A stretch of DNA of 63,857 nt from Burkholderia sp. 4M9327F10 (GTDB lineage: Bacteria; Pseudomonadota; Gammaproteobacteria; Burkholderiales; Burkholderiaceae): contig NZ_SCNV01000049.1 in NCBI RefSeq assembly GCF_005503145.1, positions 1 to 63,857 on the forward strand. The letters run 5' to 3'. Of the stretch, positions 1 through 8,603 are shown piece by piece. The notes under the pieces are model-generated. The model ran no database searches. It was not told the DNA's origin and saw nothing but the letters and a program-made list of their open reading frames with translations. Numbering within the stretch: the first letter of the stretch is position 1; each line of letters opens with the position of its first letter. The position numbers and the translations under genes are program-made.

Positions 1-1310
1 CGAAGCCGATGTTGACAGGCTGGCGACACTGCTGTTGGTCGTGCTCAGGCCTGTCGACAACGAGCTGATGCCCGTCGAGGCCGAGGTCGACACCGATGCA
101 ATACCGGTCGAAGTCGAGCTCGAGAGCGAGGTCACGGTGCTGTTGGTCGTGCTCAGACCCGTCGAGAGCGAGCCAATACCGGTCGAGGCCGAGGTCGACA
201 GCGAAGCCACGCTGCTGTTCGTTGTGCTCAAGCCGGTCGACAGCGAGCTAGCCGTCGTCGAAGCCGATGTTGACAGGCTGGCGACACTGCTGTTGGTCGT
301 GCTCAGGCCTGTCGACAACGAGCTGATGCCCGTCGAGGCCGAGGTCGACACCGATGCAATACCGGTCGAAGCCGAGCTGGAAAGCGAGGTCACGGTGCTG
401 TTGGTCGTGCTCAGCCCCGTCGAGAGTGAGCCGATACCAGTTGAGGCCGACGTCGACAACGAAGCTACGCTACTGTTTGTTGTGCTCAAGCCGGTCGACA
501 GCGAGCTGGCCGTTGTCGACGTTGACGTTGAGAGGCTGACGACACTGCTGTTGGTCGTGCTCAGACCCGTCGACAGCGAGCCGATACCCGTTGAGGCCGA
601 CGTCGACAACGAAGCTACGCTACTGTTTGTTGTACTCAGGCCGCTCGACAGTGAGCTGGCTGTCGTCGAGGCTGACGTTGACAGGCTGGCAACACTGCTG
701 TTGGTCGTGCTCAGGCCTGTCGACGCCGACGTCGACACCGATGCAATACCGGTCGAAGCCGAGCTGGAAAGCGAGGTCACGGTGCTGTTGGTCGTGCTCA
801 GGCCCGTCGAGAGTGAGCCAATACCAGTCGAGGCCGACGTCGACAGCGAAGCCACGCTGCTATTGGTTGTACTCAGGCCGGTCGACAGCGAGCTAGCCGT
901 TGTCGAGGCTGATGTTGACAGGCTCGCGACACTGCTGTTGGTGGTGCTCAGACCCGTCGACAGCGAGCTGATACGCGTCGAATCCAACGTCGACAGCGAA
1001 GCCACGCTGCTGTTGGTCGTGCTCAGTCCGGTTGACAGCGAACTGATGCCCGTCGAAGCCGACGTCGACAGCGAGGCGACATTGCTGTTGGTCGTGCTCA
1101 GCCCCGTCGACAGCGAGCTGATGCCCGTCGAAGCCGACGTCGACAGCGAAGCGACATTGCTGTTGGTCGTGCTCAGCCCCGTCGACAGCGAACTGATGCC
1201 CGTCGAAGCCGACGTCGACAGCGAAGCGACATTGCTATTGGTCGAGCTCAGCCCCGTCGACAGCGAGCCGATGCCCGTCGAAGCCGACGTCGACAGGCTG
1301 GTAATGCTCG
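1..1310 (-). repeat. 75-bp tandem repeats encoding the adhesin stalk
   Basis: Near-identical units follow each other at a 75-bp period, clearest at 1000-1310 (matching positions 1081, 1156 and 1231). Each codes for 25 residues of the ASTGISSLSTGLSTTNSN type. A higher-order duplication is also visible: the sequence starting at 1 recurs almost unchanged at about 259. Because 75 is a multiple of three, unit gain or loss by recombination keeps the frame and would only change stalk length. The array continues beyond the window edge. Confidence 0.9.
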
Positions 1311-3279
1311 ACACCGTCGTGCTGGCCACGCTATACAGTTGGCTGCCGTTGACTGCATCCGTACTGGCGCTGCTGACGAGGCCGGCGGCCACGTTCTGGA
1401 TACGGCGCTCGGAACCGGGGGCGCCCACGCTGACCACACCGGCGGCGGAGCTGGTGCCCGCGTACGTACCGAAAGTCTGACCACCAATCGTGGAACTGCT
1501 GACCGTTCCCGTTCCGCCGGTTGCGGCCGTCGCCGAACCTGCCGTCACCGCGCCGGAGCCCAGCGCCACCGAGCCCGCAACCGTGGCACTAGCAGTCGCA
1601 CCAAGTGCCACTGCGTCGCTCACATTCCCGACCGTAGCGGTGTCCCCGATAGCGACCGAGGACACACCACCGGCGGTGGCACTGTGGCCCAATGCCGTGG
1701 CCGCCGTAGCAGACGCGGCGGAACCCGCCCCGAACGACGCAGCATTAGCCGCGCTGGCTGTACTCGACGCACCGACGGCGACAGAACCAGCACTGCCACT
1801 CGCCGTGGATCCATCTCCCAGCGCCACAGCGTCACCCCCCGTCGCAAGGGTGGTCGCATCGAAAGTTCCCGAGTTGCCAAGGGCTATCCCTCCGTTGCCG
1901 GTCGCCGTCGCAGAGTTACCGATTGCAACCGAACCATTGACACCGGTTGCATTCGACCCAACCCCGAGTGCTACAGCGCCGTTGGTCGCGATGCTGCTGC
2001 TACCCATCGCAATTGAGCCCGTGCCGGAGGCCGAATTGGCGCTGCCGATCGCCACCGCACCGGTGCCCGTCGCCGTATTGTTTGCGCCCACCGTCACAGC
2101 GCCGGTGCCGGTAGCAACGCTCGGGTCTCCGATAGCCACCGCACCATTGCCGCTTGCGGTGTTCTCATCGCCAATCGAAACAGCCGTACCACCGGTTGCC
2201 GATGCGGACGTGCCAATCGCCACGGAATTAACCGCGTTCGCATTCGCGCCAGTACCGATCGAAATGGCTTCCGTCGCGCTTGCGGCGTTATAGTCGCCCA
2301 GTGCGATTGCAAAGTTCGCGCTGGCAGTCGCGCCCGTACCGATCGCAGTGGCGCCTATCGCGCTTGCAGTCGAAAAACCACCCAATGCGGTTGAATTCCC
2401 CGTGCCCGTCGCGTTGGCGGCATATCCGATCGCTACGTTTTGCCCTCCGCTTGCAGTTGAGGTAGCGCCCATCGCAATGGCTTGATCGCCCGTGGCGTTC
2501 GCCAATGTGCCGAACGCCATCGAATCGGTGCCCGACGCTGTCGTTTGTGCGCCAAACGCAAAAGAGCCTTGGCCTGAAGCCGTTGCGTTGATGCCCATTG
2601 CAACCGAACTCACGCCTTGCGCTTGAGCACCCCAGCCGATGGCGGTAGCACCCAATCCGGTCGCGGAGCTTCCGCAGCCCACGGCAAAGGTGTTCATGCC
2701 CAGCGCGGCCGTACCCTGAGACGCCGTATCAACAATAGCCGAGGTAACGCTGACCTGACCAAACGTCTGCGCAGTGGTAAAGTCATTGATCCCCGTCGGC
2801 TGCCCTGCCCCAGCGTTCGCCGGAACGCTCCACGTAGTCGCCGTCGTTTGCTGGCCGAATCCATACAGCCCACCGCTGTAAGTCGAACCGGTACCGTAGA
2901 CCGAGCTGGCCGTCAATGGATTGATCATGCCGCAGGTATCCGACGCTCCCACCAGCGCCACGCCATTCATGGATGCCGTCGTGTAGCCACCGCCCAGCCC
3001 CTGATTGTCGAAGCTGTTTGTTAGACTCGAGTTCGAACCCTCCACCGTAGTGTTATTGCCGATAATACCGGCCTGCGCCACGAGAGGATAAACTGCTCCT
3101 GCTAATGACAGAACCAGAAACACAGCAGATGATATTGCACTAAGCGTACCAGGATGTTCATCCCTGCTCTGAACAGCACGCCCCTTCTGTACGCCCGCGC
3201 AATAGCCCTTAGCCAACTCAGAAGCGACAATCCAAGCGTTTCTTACACGACTCCAGACAATTCGATAACTGCTATTCAT
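1..3279 (-). CDS. Trimeric autotransporter adhesin (YadA-like), C-terminus beyond window
   Basis: Surface adhesin of the type Vc family, probably mediating attachment or aggregation. The minus-strand frame is open from an ATG at 3279 to the window edge, at least 1093 residues, with no stop seen. The first residues (NSSYRIVWSRVRNAW, then ASELAKG) are an extended signal peptide region, followed by a hydrophobic stretch ending near VAQA. Many YadA head repeats of the SVAIG type follow (about 2700 to 1500). A neck segment reads RRIQNVAAG...STDAVNGSQLY at about 1400-1330. After it comes a Ser/Thr-rich stalk of 25-residue repeats. The C-terminal membrane anchor is not in the window, so completeness of the gene cannot be judged. 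The long plus-strand frames opposite are shadows of this repetitive gene. Family call is firm; the ligand is unknown. Confidence 0.93.
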   Translation of the reverse strand, partial: MNSSYRIVWSRVRNAWIVASELAKGYCAGVQKGRAVQSRDEHPGTLSAISSAVFLVLSLAGAVYPLVAQAGIIGNNTTVEGSNSSLTNSFDNQGLGGGYTTASMNGVALVGASDTCGMINPLTASSVYGTGSTYSGGLYGFGQQTTATTWSVPANAGAGQPTGINDFTTAQTFGQVSVTSAIVDTASQGTAALGMNTFAVGCGSSATGLGATAIGWGAQAQGVSSVAMGINATASGQGSFAFGAQTTASGTDSMAFGTLANATGDQAIAMGATSTASGGQNVAIGYAANATGTGNSTALGGFSTASAIGATAIGTGATASANFAIALGDYNAASATEAISIGTGANANAVNSVAIGTSASATGGTAVSIGDENTASGNGAVAIGDPSVATGTGAVTVGANNTATGTGAVAIGSANSASGTGSIAMGSSSIATNGAVALGVGSNATGVNGSVAIGNSATATGNGGIALGNSGTFDATTLATGGDAVALGDGSTASGSAGSVAVGASSTASAANAASFGAGSAASATAATALGHSATAGGVSSVAIGDTATVGNVSDAVALGATASATVAGSVALGSGAVTAGSATAATGGTGTVSSSTIGGQTFGTYAGTSSAAGVVSVGAPGSERRIQNVAAGLVSSASTDAVNGSQLYSVASTTVSSITSLSTSASTGIGSLSTGLSSTNSNVASLSTSASTGISSLSTGLSTTNSNVASLSTSASTGISSLSTGLSTTNSNVASLSTSASTGISSLSTGLSTTNSSVASLSTLDSTRISSLSTGLSTTNSSVASLSTSASTTASSLSTGLSTTNSSVASLSTSASTGIGSLSTGLSTTNSTVTSLSSSASTGIASVSTSASTGLSTTNSSVASLSTSASTTASSLSSGLSTTNSSVASLSTSASTGIGSLSTGLSTTNSSVVSLSTSTSTTASSLSTGLSTTNSSVASLSTSASTGIGSLSTGLSTTNSTVTSLSSSASTGIASVSTSASTGISSLSTGLSTTNSSVASLSTSASTTASSLSTGLSTTNSSVASLSTSASTGIGSLSTGLSTTNSTVTSLSSSTSTGIASVSTSASTGISSLSTGLSTTNSSVASLSTSAS

Positions 3280-3379
3280 CACTCGCTCACTTGCAAATTT
3301 GTATCGTTACGTATTTGTCAACCTGACAGCGCCTTCATCGACTACCGGCGCTCAGTCGCGCCTCAAACGCTAAGTTGTC

Positions 3380-4663
3380 CTAATGCCCAAGGCTATTGCT
3401 ACGAATCGATCCCCGGACCAAACATCGATGACGTGTCCCCGACTGCGCCACACCCAAACCCTGCAGTCCGGCCGCCCCAACCTCTACCGCTAACCGCGTG
3501 TCCTCCCCGCTCTCCACCTGCTCAACCACCACCAGAGGCGCCAAAGCCCTACACAGTGACGCCAGATTCCGGAATATCAGGGCATCCTGCTCGGAAGCCC
3601 TCGCGCGATGCAAATAAGCTCCGTCGATTTTGATCACATCCGGCTTCACAGCCAGAGCGAACGCGACATTGCTATGGCCCGCACCAAAATCATCGAGCGC
3701 AATCTGACAACCCAATTTCTTTAAATGTTGAACGAAAGCCACAGCAACATCGAAATCAGGAAGCGGTGCGGTTTCCGTGACCTCAATCGTCAGACGGGCA
3801 GCCACATCCGGCCGGGCAGCAAGACGTTCAACAATGCCCATCCAAAAGGAGTCAAGCATCAAGCTGCTGGCGGAGACGTTGCAACCAAGTTTCGCGCTGG
3901 ATTTCCTTTCCAGTTCGCCTAGCACGGCCAACACCACTGCACGATCCAGCATACGTACCAGTCCCAACCGCTCGAGTGAGGGAATGAAACTCGCCGGGCC
4001 GCCGCTTCCCGCGAGCCCCGAAACGCGGAGCAATCCCTCCGCGTAAAGCTCCACTCCAGCCTGGTCATGACGTACAACCGACTGGAACTCGAGGCAGATC
4101 TGCTCAGTGTTAAGCGCGTGCACCAGAGCCACGGCTTGCGCCATGCCACGTTTGTAGTCCAGGCTCCACTCGGCACCGAACTGAGGCAACGGCAATTGCG
4201 GCGACAATGCGTCCACATGATCCAGCGTCTTTGGGTAGTGGAAACCTCCACCAATGGGGCCAAGATGCCCCGAACCCACCGATTTCACCGTGACCACAGG
4301 AAGGGCGGCCCCTTCCTCGAATTCAAACGGGATGGCAGCTAACTCCAACTGCCAGCCCTCCATACGGAGGACGAATTCACATGAATTCTTCGTCGAAGGC
4401 ATCGCCACATGAGGCGCAAACATAGCCAGGAAAATACCTGGCCTAAGATCCATCACCGACGCGCCCCATAGCTGAACTCGCTGCTGTAGCGCACGCGTAG
4501 CCTTGTGAGCGAACGCCTCGCCATACACCGAGCTCAGGTGCGCATGGTTGTGCAGTTCAACCAGCAGGTAATGTCCTTCCATAGCCAAGGCGTTTGAGGC
4601 CTTGAACGGATTGACTGCGGATAGCGAGCCGGCGGGTCGGAAAGAGGGAGGAATCAGATTCAT
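3380..4663 (-). CDS. Degenerate-GGDEF/EAL domain protein (c-di-GMP phosphodiesterase or effector)
   Basis: Predicted cytosolic protein of 427 residues. The N-terminal ~165 residues resemble a degenerate GGDEF domain (LLVEL...YGEAFAHKATRAL) without a GGDEF motif. Residues ~175-410 are an EAL domain. The signature reads EGL (E209-L211) instead of EAL. Other catalytic positions look intact: N262 (NVS), E294/E297 (IEVTE), D324-D325 (LDDFGAG), K345 (IKIDG), E381/E384 and Q401. It may therefore still hydrolyse cyclic-di-GMP; alternatively it is a binding protein. The last ~25 residues after LQGLG diverge from the family, and a late frameshift is possible. It lies upstream of the large adhesin on the same strand (100 bp gap), suggesting adhesin control. 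The start is supported by a GAAGG element just upstream of the ATG. Confidence 0.82.
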   Translation of the reverse strand: MNLIPPSFRPAGSLSAVNPFKASNALAMEGHYLLVELHNHAHLSSVYGEAFAHKATRALQQRVQLWGASVMDLRPGIFLAMFAPHVAMPSTKNSCEFVLRMEGWQLELAAIPFEFEEGAALPVVTVKSVGSGHLGPIGGGFHYPKTLDHVDALSPQLPLPQFGAEWSLDYKRGMAQAVALVHALNTEQICLEFQSVVRHDQAGVELYAEGLLRVSGLAGSGGPASFIPSLERLGLVRMLDRAVVLAVLGELERKSSAKLGCNVSASSLMLDSFWMGIVERLAARPDVAARLTIEVTETAPLPDFDVAVAFVQHLKKLGCQIALDDFGAGHSNVAFALAVKPDVIKIDGAYLHRARASEQDALIFRNLASLCRALAPLVVVEQVESGEDTRLAVEVGAAGLQGLGVAQSGTRHRCLVRGSIRSNSLGH

Positions 4664-5389
4664 GATGGACCTTCAACGCGACAACCGAGGCCACCGTTGA
4701 ATTTGTCGTAAAAGTGTTTGAATTAGACACTCCGACGCACCCCCGAACTTTTGAATAGCGGATTAATGTTTTTGTTTTTCCCCGAATGACCAAATTTAAC
4801 AATTTATTTTTGGTTTACGATTGCCAAAATCATCAGATGATTTATAAGCTTCGAAACATCAGTCGAATTCATTCGCGAAGCGTGGCCAGCCATGACAACG
4901 ACAAGGAAGAGCGATGGCATGCAGGTTCCGAGAGAGTGTTCGAAGCGGATACACAACTCCCCAATGCCACCAAACATGCATACGACACTTCACCCACACA
5001 GCGATGGAGTCTGAGCCGTTTATCGCTTCGAACTCCACAACGGGCAATCCGAGTGGTAATTCCGTATCGCTTTAGATAGCGTCAACAGAGGGGCAAGATC
5101 GTACTATCCGGCAAGACAGTCTGATAGCACAAAACCGCACTATCGGTGCCGAATAAGATGATGAATGAAGTGTTTAATATTACTGACAAGCGAGTGCTCA
5201 AGCATTGCGACCTTTCAATATTTGTCAGACTGCCACCGAACAACCTTGTGGAGTAAGCTAACCAGGCGACCCAACAATCCGCACCGCCGATGCCAGGGAC
5301 CACCGTTTGCCGCACAGGGAAATTCATTGATTAAATTAGGATTTCTTATATTTTTCGGTGCCTCTTGACAGAATCGTTTGCCGCAACCA
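4664..5389. other. Long AT-rich intergenic region
   Basis: About 725 bp between divergent genes (EAL protein and histidine kinase) must hold both promoters. It is visibly richer in A and T than the flanking coding DNA. Short frames inside it have no recognisable protein character. No convincing promoter, RNA or repeat was identified. Confidence 0.5.
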
Positions 5390-7033
5390 ATGACCTGGTT
5401 TACAAAATTCATATCCTGGACTGCCTCCCGGCGCGGGGATTCGGAAGCCGCGTTCCAGCGGCACCATCTACCGATGACTCGCTCATCGCTGCGTCTCGTT
5501 CTGATTGCCGGCTCTGCGCTCTTCCTTGCTTTCTCGTTCGCGGATATCGAAGCGCTGGGTTTCGCCCCTCTTACGCTGTTCCTCGTGCTAGTGCGCCTGT
5601 CGTTCGCCTTGATTGCAGCGTGCTGCTTTTACTGCCTGCTACATTGGCCGGCATCGATCCTGACCCCCAGGATCGTGGCGACCGTCATCACGGTAACCGG
5701 GATGACGATATTCATGGTCATCACGTGGTGTTTGCCTGGGCAATTCCTGCGGCACGCGATGTCGATGTGTGCATTGTTGATGCTTATGTACTTTTTCGTA
5801 CCCAATCGATTTGGCATCTCAGCGGCGATTGCGCTCGCGTCGAGCGTAATCTTTGTTCTGGTCGCCATAAAGCAGCGGGAGATCGTCCGATCGGACGCAC
5901 CTGCACTGATGATGCTGGTCTTGATCAACGGCTTTGGCCTGGTGGTGGCTGCACGCTTGCAACGGCATCTGCGGGAAATGTTCGAGATTCAGGTGGCGAT
6001 GACACATCAGGCCCAGGCACTCAACAACGCATTGCACCACGCGGAGGAATTGAACCGGCAGAAGGTTGAGACCATCGGCTATATCGGACACGACCTTCGT
6101 GCCCCGCTATCAACGATCAGTATGTATTCGAAACGGCTTTTCAAACACGCTCGCGAAAATCAGCAACCCCTCATTCGCGCAATCGAGCGCAGCATTGAGT
6201 ATCAGCTCAACCTGATTGACGAACTCATGGAGTATACAAAGGCGGAACTGCAGCCACTGGATGTTAAACCTGCTCCGACTGACATATCCGCCCTGCTGCT
6301 CGACGTCGCAGAATTTGCCACAGCACTTTGTTCGCGGCAGGACAACGAATTCCGCTTCCAGTTGCAAGCCGCATTGTCCTCGCTTGTGGAATGCGACGGG
6401 CGGCGCCTGCAACAGGTCCTGCTCAACCTGCTTTCCAATGCGGCGAAATTTACCCGCGAGGGTATCGTGACGCTTACCGTCCACGAACTACCTGTCGAGG
6501 AAGGACTATGTATTGCCTTTGAGGTCTCGGACACCGGGATTGGCATCGATCTCTCACAGCATACGGACATTTTTGATGCGTTTCGGCAGGTTCAGGAAAC
6601 TGGCGGTGGAACCGGGCTGGGACTGTTCATCGCCCGGAGCATTGTGAATGCAATGGGCAGCGAACTTCGGGTTGCAAGCACGCCGGGACATGGGACGACA
6701 TTTAATTTCGAACTGATAGTTCGGGCGCTCGAAAACAAAACAGATACCCAGTCTGAGGTCCCGAGTACGGCAGCAATCCTCTCCAGTCCAATCGGGACGG
6801 CTACTCGCAAACCGGTTCAAATGAATCGCCCCTCCGGAGCCCATCTTGAGGAACTGGCAAGGCTCGCAAAGCAAGGAAGCTTGACGGAGATCGAGCAATG
6901 GATCGGCAAGTTCTCCAATGACGCGAGCTATTCAACATTCGTCACCGAACTGCAGGAGCGTCTTTCTCAACTGGATTTTCTCGGTATCGTAGACCTCGCA
7001 ACTGTGCCAGAACCACGGACGAATAGTCAGTAA
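5390..7033 (+). CDS. Membrane sensor histidine kinase
   Basis: Predicted inner-membrane histidine kinase of about 547 residues. Several hydrophobic segments fill the first ~200 residues, a short coiled linker (AQALNNALHHAEELNRQ) follows, then a HisKA domain with H-box IGHDLRAPLSTI and a HATPase domain with NLLSNAAKF, DTGIGI and GGGTGLGLF. A C-terminal extension of ~100 residues (LEELARLAKQGSLTEIEQW) resembles the tail of some Burkholderia kinases; its role is unknown. There is no sensor domain other than the membrane region and no receiver. No response regulator is adjacent, so the partner is unknown. The start is uncertain: ATG at 5390 is chosen, but TTG at 5378 and ATG at 5474 are possible and none has a clear ribosome-binding site. 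Confidence 0.88.
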   Translation: MTWFTKFISWTASRRGDSEAAFQRHHLPMTRSSLRLVLIAGSALFLAFSFADIEALGFAPLTLFLVLVRLSFALIAACCFYCLLHWPASILTPRIVATVITVTGMTIFMVITWCLPGQFLRHAMSMCALLMLMYFFVPNRFGISAAIALASSVIFVLVAIKQREIVRSDAPALMMLVLINGFGLVVAARLQRHLREMFEIQVAMTHQAQALNNALHHAEELNRQKVETIGYIGHDLRAPLSTISMYSKRLFKHARENQQPLIRAIERSIEYQLNLIDELMEYTKAELQPLDVKPAPTDISALLLDVAEFATALCSRQDNEFRFQLQAALSSLVECDGRRLQQVLLNLLSNAAKFTREGIVTLTVHELPVEEGLCIAFEVSDTGIGIDLSQHTDIFDAFRQVQETGGGTGLGLFIARSIVNAMGSELRVASTPGHGTTFNFELIVRALENKTDTQSEVPSTAAILSSPIGTATRKPVQMNRPSGAHLEELARLAKQGSLTEIEQWIGKFSNDASYSTFVTELQERLSQLDFLGIVDLATVPEPRTNSQ

Positions 7034-7133
7034 TCGCCTGTACACGCGGCGCGCTCCGGGTGCGACGGTGCGTGCGGTCCATGAGCGGGATGCGATGGTT
7101 TTCGCTTCGAGGAAAAGGTTGGGTGTAGCTGAG

Positions 7134-7161
7134 AAAAAAAGCGCGCCGACATAGGCGCGCT
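7134..7161 (-). terminator. Rho-independent terminator
   Basis: Eight-base-pair GC-rich stem (arms 7154-7161 and 7140-7147, six-base loop) followed on the minus strand by a T run (7140-7134). It would end the candidate small RNA and any read-through from the gene at 7373-7831. Confidence 0.75.
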
Positions 7162-7226
7162 GAACTTCGAAGAAGCAGTGCCAGAGACCAATCTGGCATC
7201 TCGATGGCCCCGGGGGTGCGGCCATC
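7134..7226 (-). ncRNA. Candidate small RNA with three hairpins and intrinsic terminator
   Basis: On the minus strand three consecutive perfect stem-loops occur within ~95 bases. The first is GATGGCC (7226-7220) with GGCCATC (7209-7203), the second TGCCAGA (7198-7192) with TCTGGCA (7185-7179), and the third GCGCGCC (7160-7154) with GGCGCGC (7147-7141), followed by seven T. A TAGTAT box (7238-7233) lies seven bases before the first stem, giving a start near 7226. No good -35 is at 17 bp; TTTACA is present at 21 bp spacing. No protein is encoded. An alternative is that this is only the 3' end of the transcript from the gene at 7373-7831. Confidence 0.5.
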
Positions 7227-7372
7227 AGCACAATACTAACAACGATCGGCTAAAGCAAATGTAAAGCATCGTCACAGATTGTTGAGCCTCGCATGACAAC
7301 GCTCGCGTTCCTCGCGTCGATTCCTCAAGCTCGACCCATTATCGCTTCCGCGGATGCGATAATGTCCATCGG

Positions 7373-7831
7373 TCACGCTAGCACCTCATTCAACCGGCTG
7401 CCCGGCAACGGCGACATCTGCGTCGAGCCGACAAAGCGCGTGAGCTTGCCCCACGCCTCGGCGTAACAGTACTTCGGCAGGCTACCCATGATTTCATCGT
7501 TGCGCCGCAGAACCTGCTCAATCGCCGGTAACCACTGCGCGTCCACCTGCCAGTCGCATCCCTGTGCCGCCGTCCGGATGCTTTTGTCCAGGCCCGTCTC
7601 GACCTCCAGAAACAGCGCCAGGTCAACCTCAGAACAATTTCCATCTAGCAGGTAGAACGTCATGTAGAGTATCTGCAGCAGGGCCGTCATCGTGTCCTGT
7701 GTACCGTGTCCGTTCCTCATGACCACGAGCGACATGTGATTCTCGAGAGAGATCTGCTTCACAATGCTTGCCGGTAGCGGCAGGAGCATCTCCTTCGTGC
7801 GCGTTTTGCGCGCCTGGCCTTTTCTCGTCAT
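7373..7831 (-). CDS. Conserved hypothetical protein
   Basis: Predicted soluble 152-residue protein with a basic N-terminus (TRKGQARKTRTKE) and a mostly helical middle with a hydrophobic stretch (TALLQILYMTFYLLDG). No catalytic motif, signal peptide or clear membrane anchor is visible. Proteins of similar size and start in Burkholderia are, from memory, sometimes annotated as Fis-family regulators; this cannot be verified here, and no helix-turn-helix is obvious. It stands alone between the kinase at 5390 and the porin at 8604, followed by a terminator at 7134. ATG start at 7831; function unknown. Confidence 0.55.
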   Translation of the reverse strand: MTRKGQARKTRTKEMLLPLPASIVKQISLENHMSLVVMRNGHGTQDTMTALLQILYMTFYLLDGNCSEVDLALFLEVETGLDKSIRTAAQGCDWQVDAQWLPAIEQVLRRNDEIMGSLPKYCYAEAWGKLTRFVGSTQMSPLPGSRLNEVLA

Positions 7832-8034
7832 ATCCTATCAACGCGTTGTGGCGACTCCACCGCAACCGAAGACTCCACATTCGGACAGAAAAACCATCAC
7901 CATATAAATTAGTATAGCCAATCGATATTTCATGAAACATACACCCCGGACGGCGTTTGCACGACAGCCTGATCTACCTCACCGACGAGCCTCAACCGCA
8001 GCCTGGTTCCGCTTTACCAGGATCACGCAGCGTG

Positions 8035-8172
8035 TTATTTCACCCAGTGGCAAACACGATGATGATGATGATCGAAATGGCACACACGATGCGAATGCGC
8101 TTCGGCTAGTACCGGTGCAAAAATACCAAGCGTGACAGCGATGACGGCCAGAATCTTTGCGATTTGATTCAT
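8035..8172 (-). CDS. Small His/Cys-rich exported peptide
   Basis: A 45-residue frame on the minus strand. A GAAGAGG ribosome-binding site lies just before the ATG at 8172. Residues 1-25 form a textbook signal peptide (MNQIAKILAVIAVTLGIFAP, then VLAEA). The mature ~20 residues are HSHRVCHFDHHHHRVCHWVK: eight His and two Cys, both in an RVCH context. A periplasmic metal-binding role is an inference from composition; it could equally be a substrate of disulphide formation. Similar tiny His-rich exported proteins occur in Burkholderia genomes. It stands alone; neighbours are the hypothetical at 7373 and the divergent porin at 8604. Confidence 0.72.
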   Translation of the reverse strand: MNQIAKILAVIAVTLGIFAPVLAEAHSHRVCHFDHHHHRVCHWVK

Positions 8173-8603
8173 AAGTTTCCTCTTCTTTATTGACAAGTAG
8201 CCGAGCGGCTTCCGCCTGTGGATCTACGCGCACGCGACGGCACGAACTTTAACTGCATCGGGTCAACGAGACTGTCAAGCTTTGTGAAACCGGTCGTTAG
8301 CCAGGAGGGGCAACCAAACGCTTTGCATCGAACTTCGCGACCACTACGGTCTTGCTCCTGAGCTCGTACCTTGTCCTGTCGAAAGCAAATTTCGGGGATC
8401 GGCCCGTCATAAGCTGATCTGATCCAGCATCTGTCTAGTGGACCTGCATGTAGGCTTGCCTGCCTCCAAAGCAACACCACATCTACGAAATTTCATGTTC
8501 AACTGACATCCAACTGAGTTGAAAACAGGTGGATAATTGCAACGTTCCGCAGGTTCTTGCTTTACGCCGCCAAAAGCCAACTTTCATTTGAAGAGCGGAT
8601 CAT
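8173..8603. other. Intergenic region before porin, with a dyad
   Basis: About 430 bp between divergent genes. The only structure seen is TTCAACT (8498-8504) with AGTTGAA (8517-8523), a 7-bp inverted repeat with 12-bp spacing about 80 bp upstream of the porin start. It could be an operator; nothing else supports this. No convincing gene. Confidence 0.4.

Noticed and set aside
1000..1310. Regular repeats that might suggest a CRISPR array
   Set aside because: Units are contiguous, in coding frame and without unique spacers; they encode the adhesin stalk.
35..2293. Two long plus-strand frames (35-1480 and 1490-2293) with regular Val/Leu/Pro/Ala repeats
   Set aside because: They are opposite strands of the adhesin gene. 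The minus-strand frame shows an extended signal peptide, YadA head and neck motifs and is open throughout; the plus frames have no start signals or known domains.
4786..5079. 97-residue plus-strand frame in the AT-rich gap
   Set aside because: No ribosome-binding site, no family features and composition unlike a real protein of this genome.
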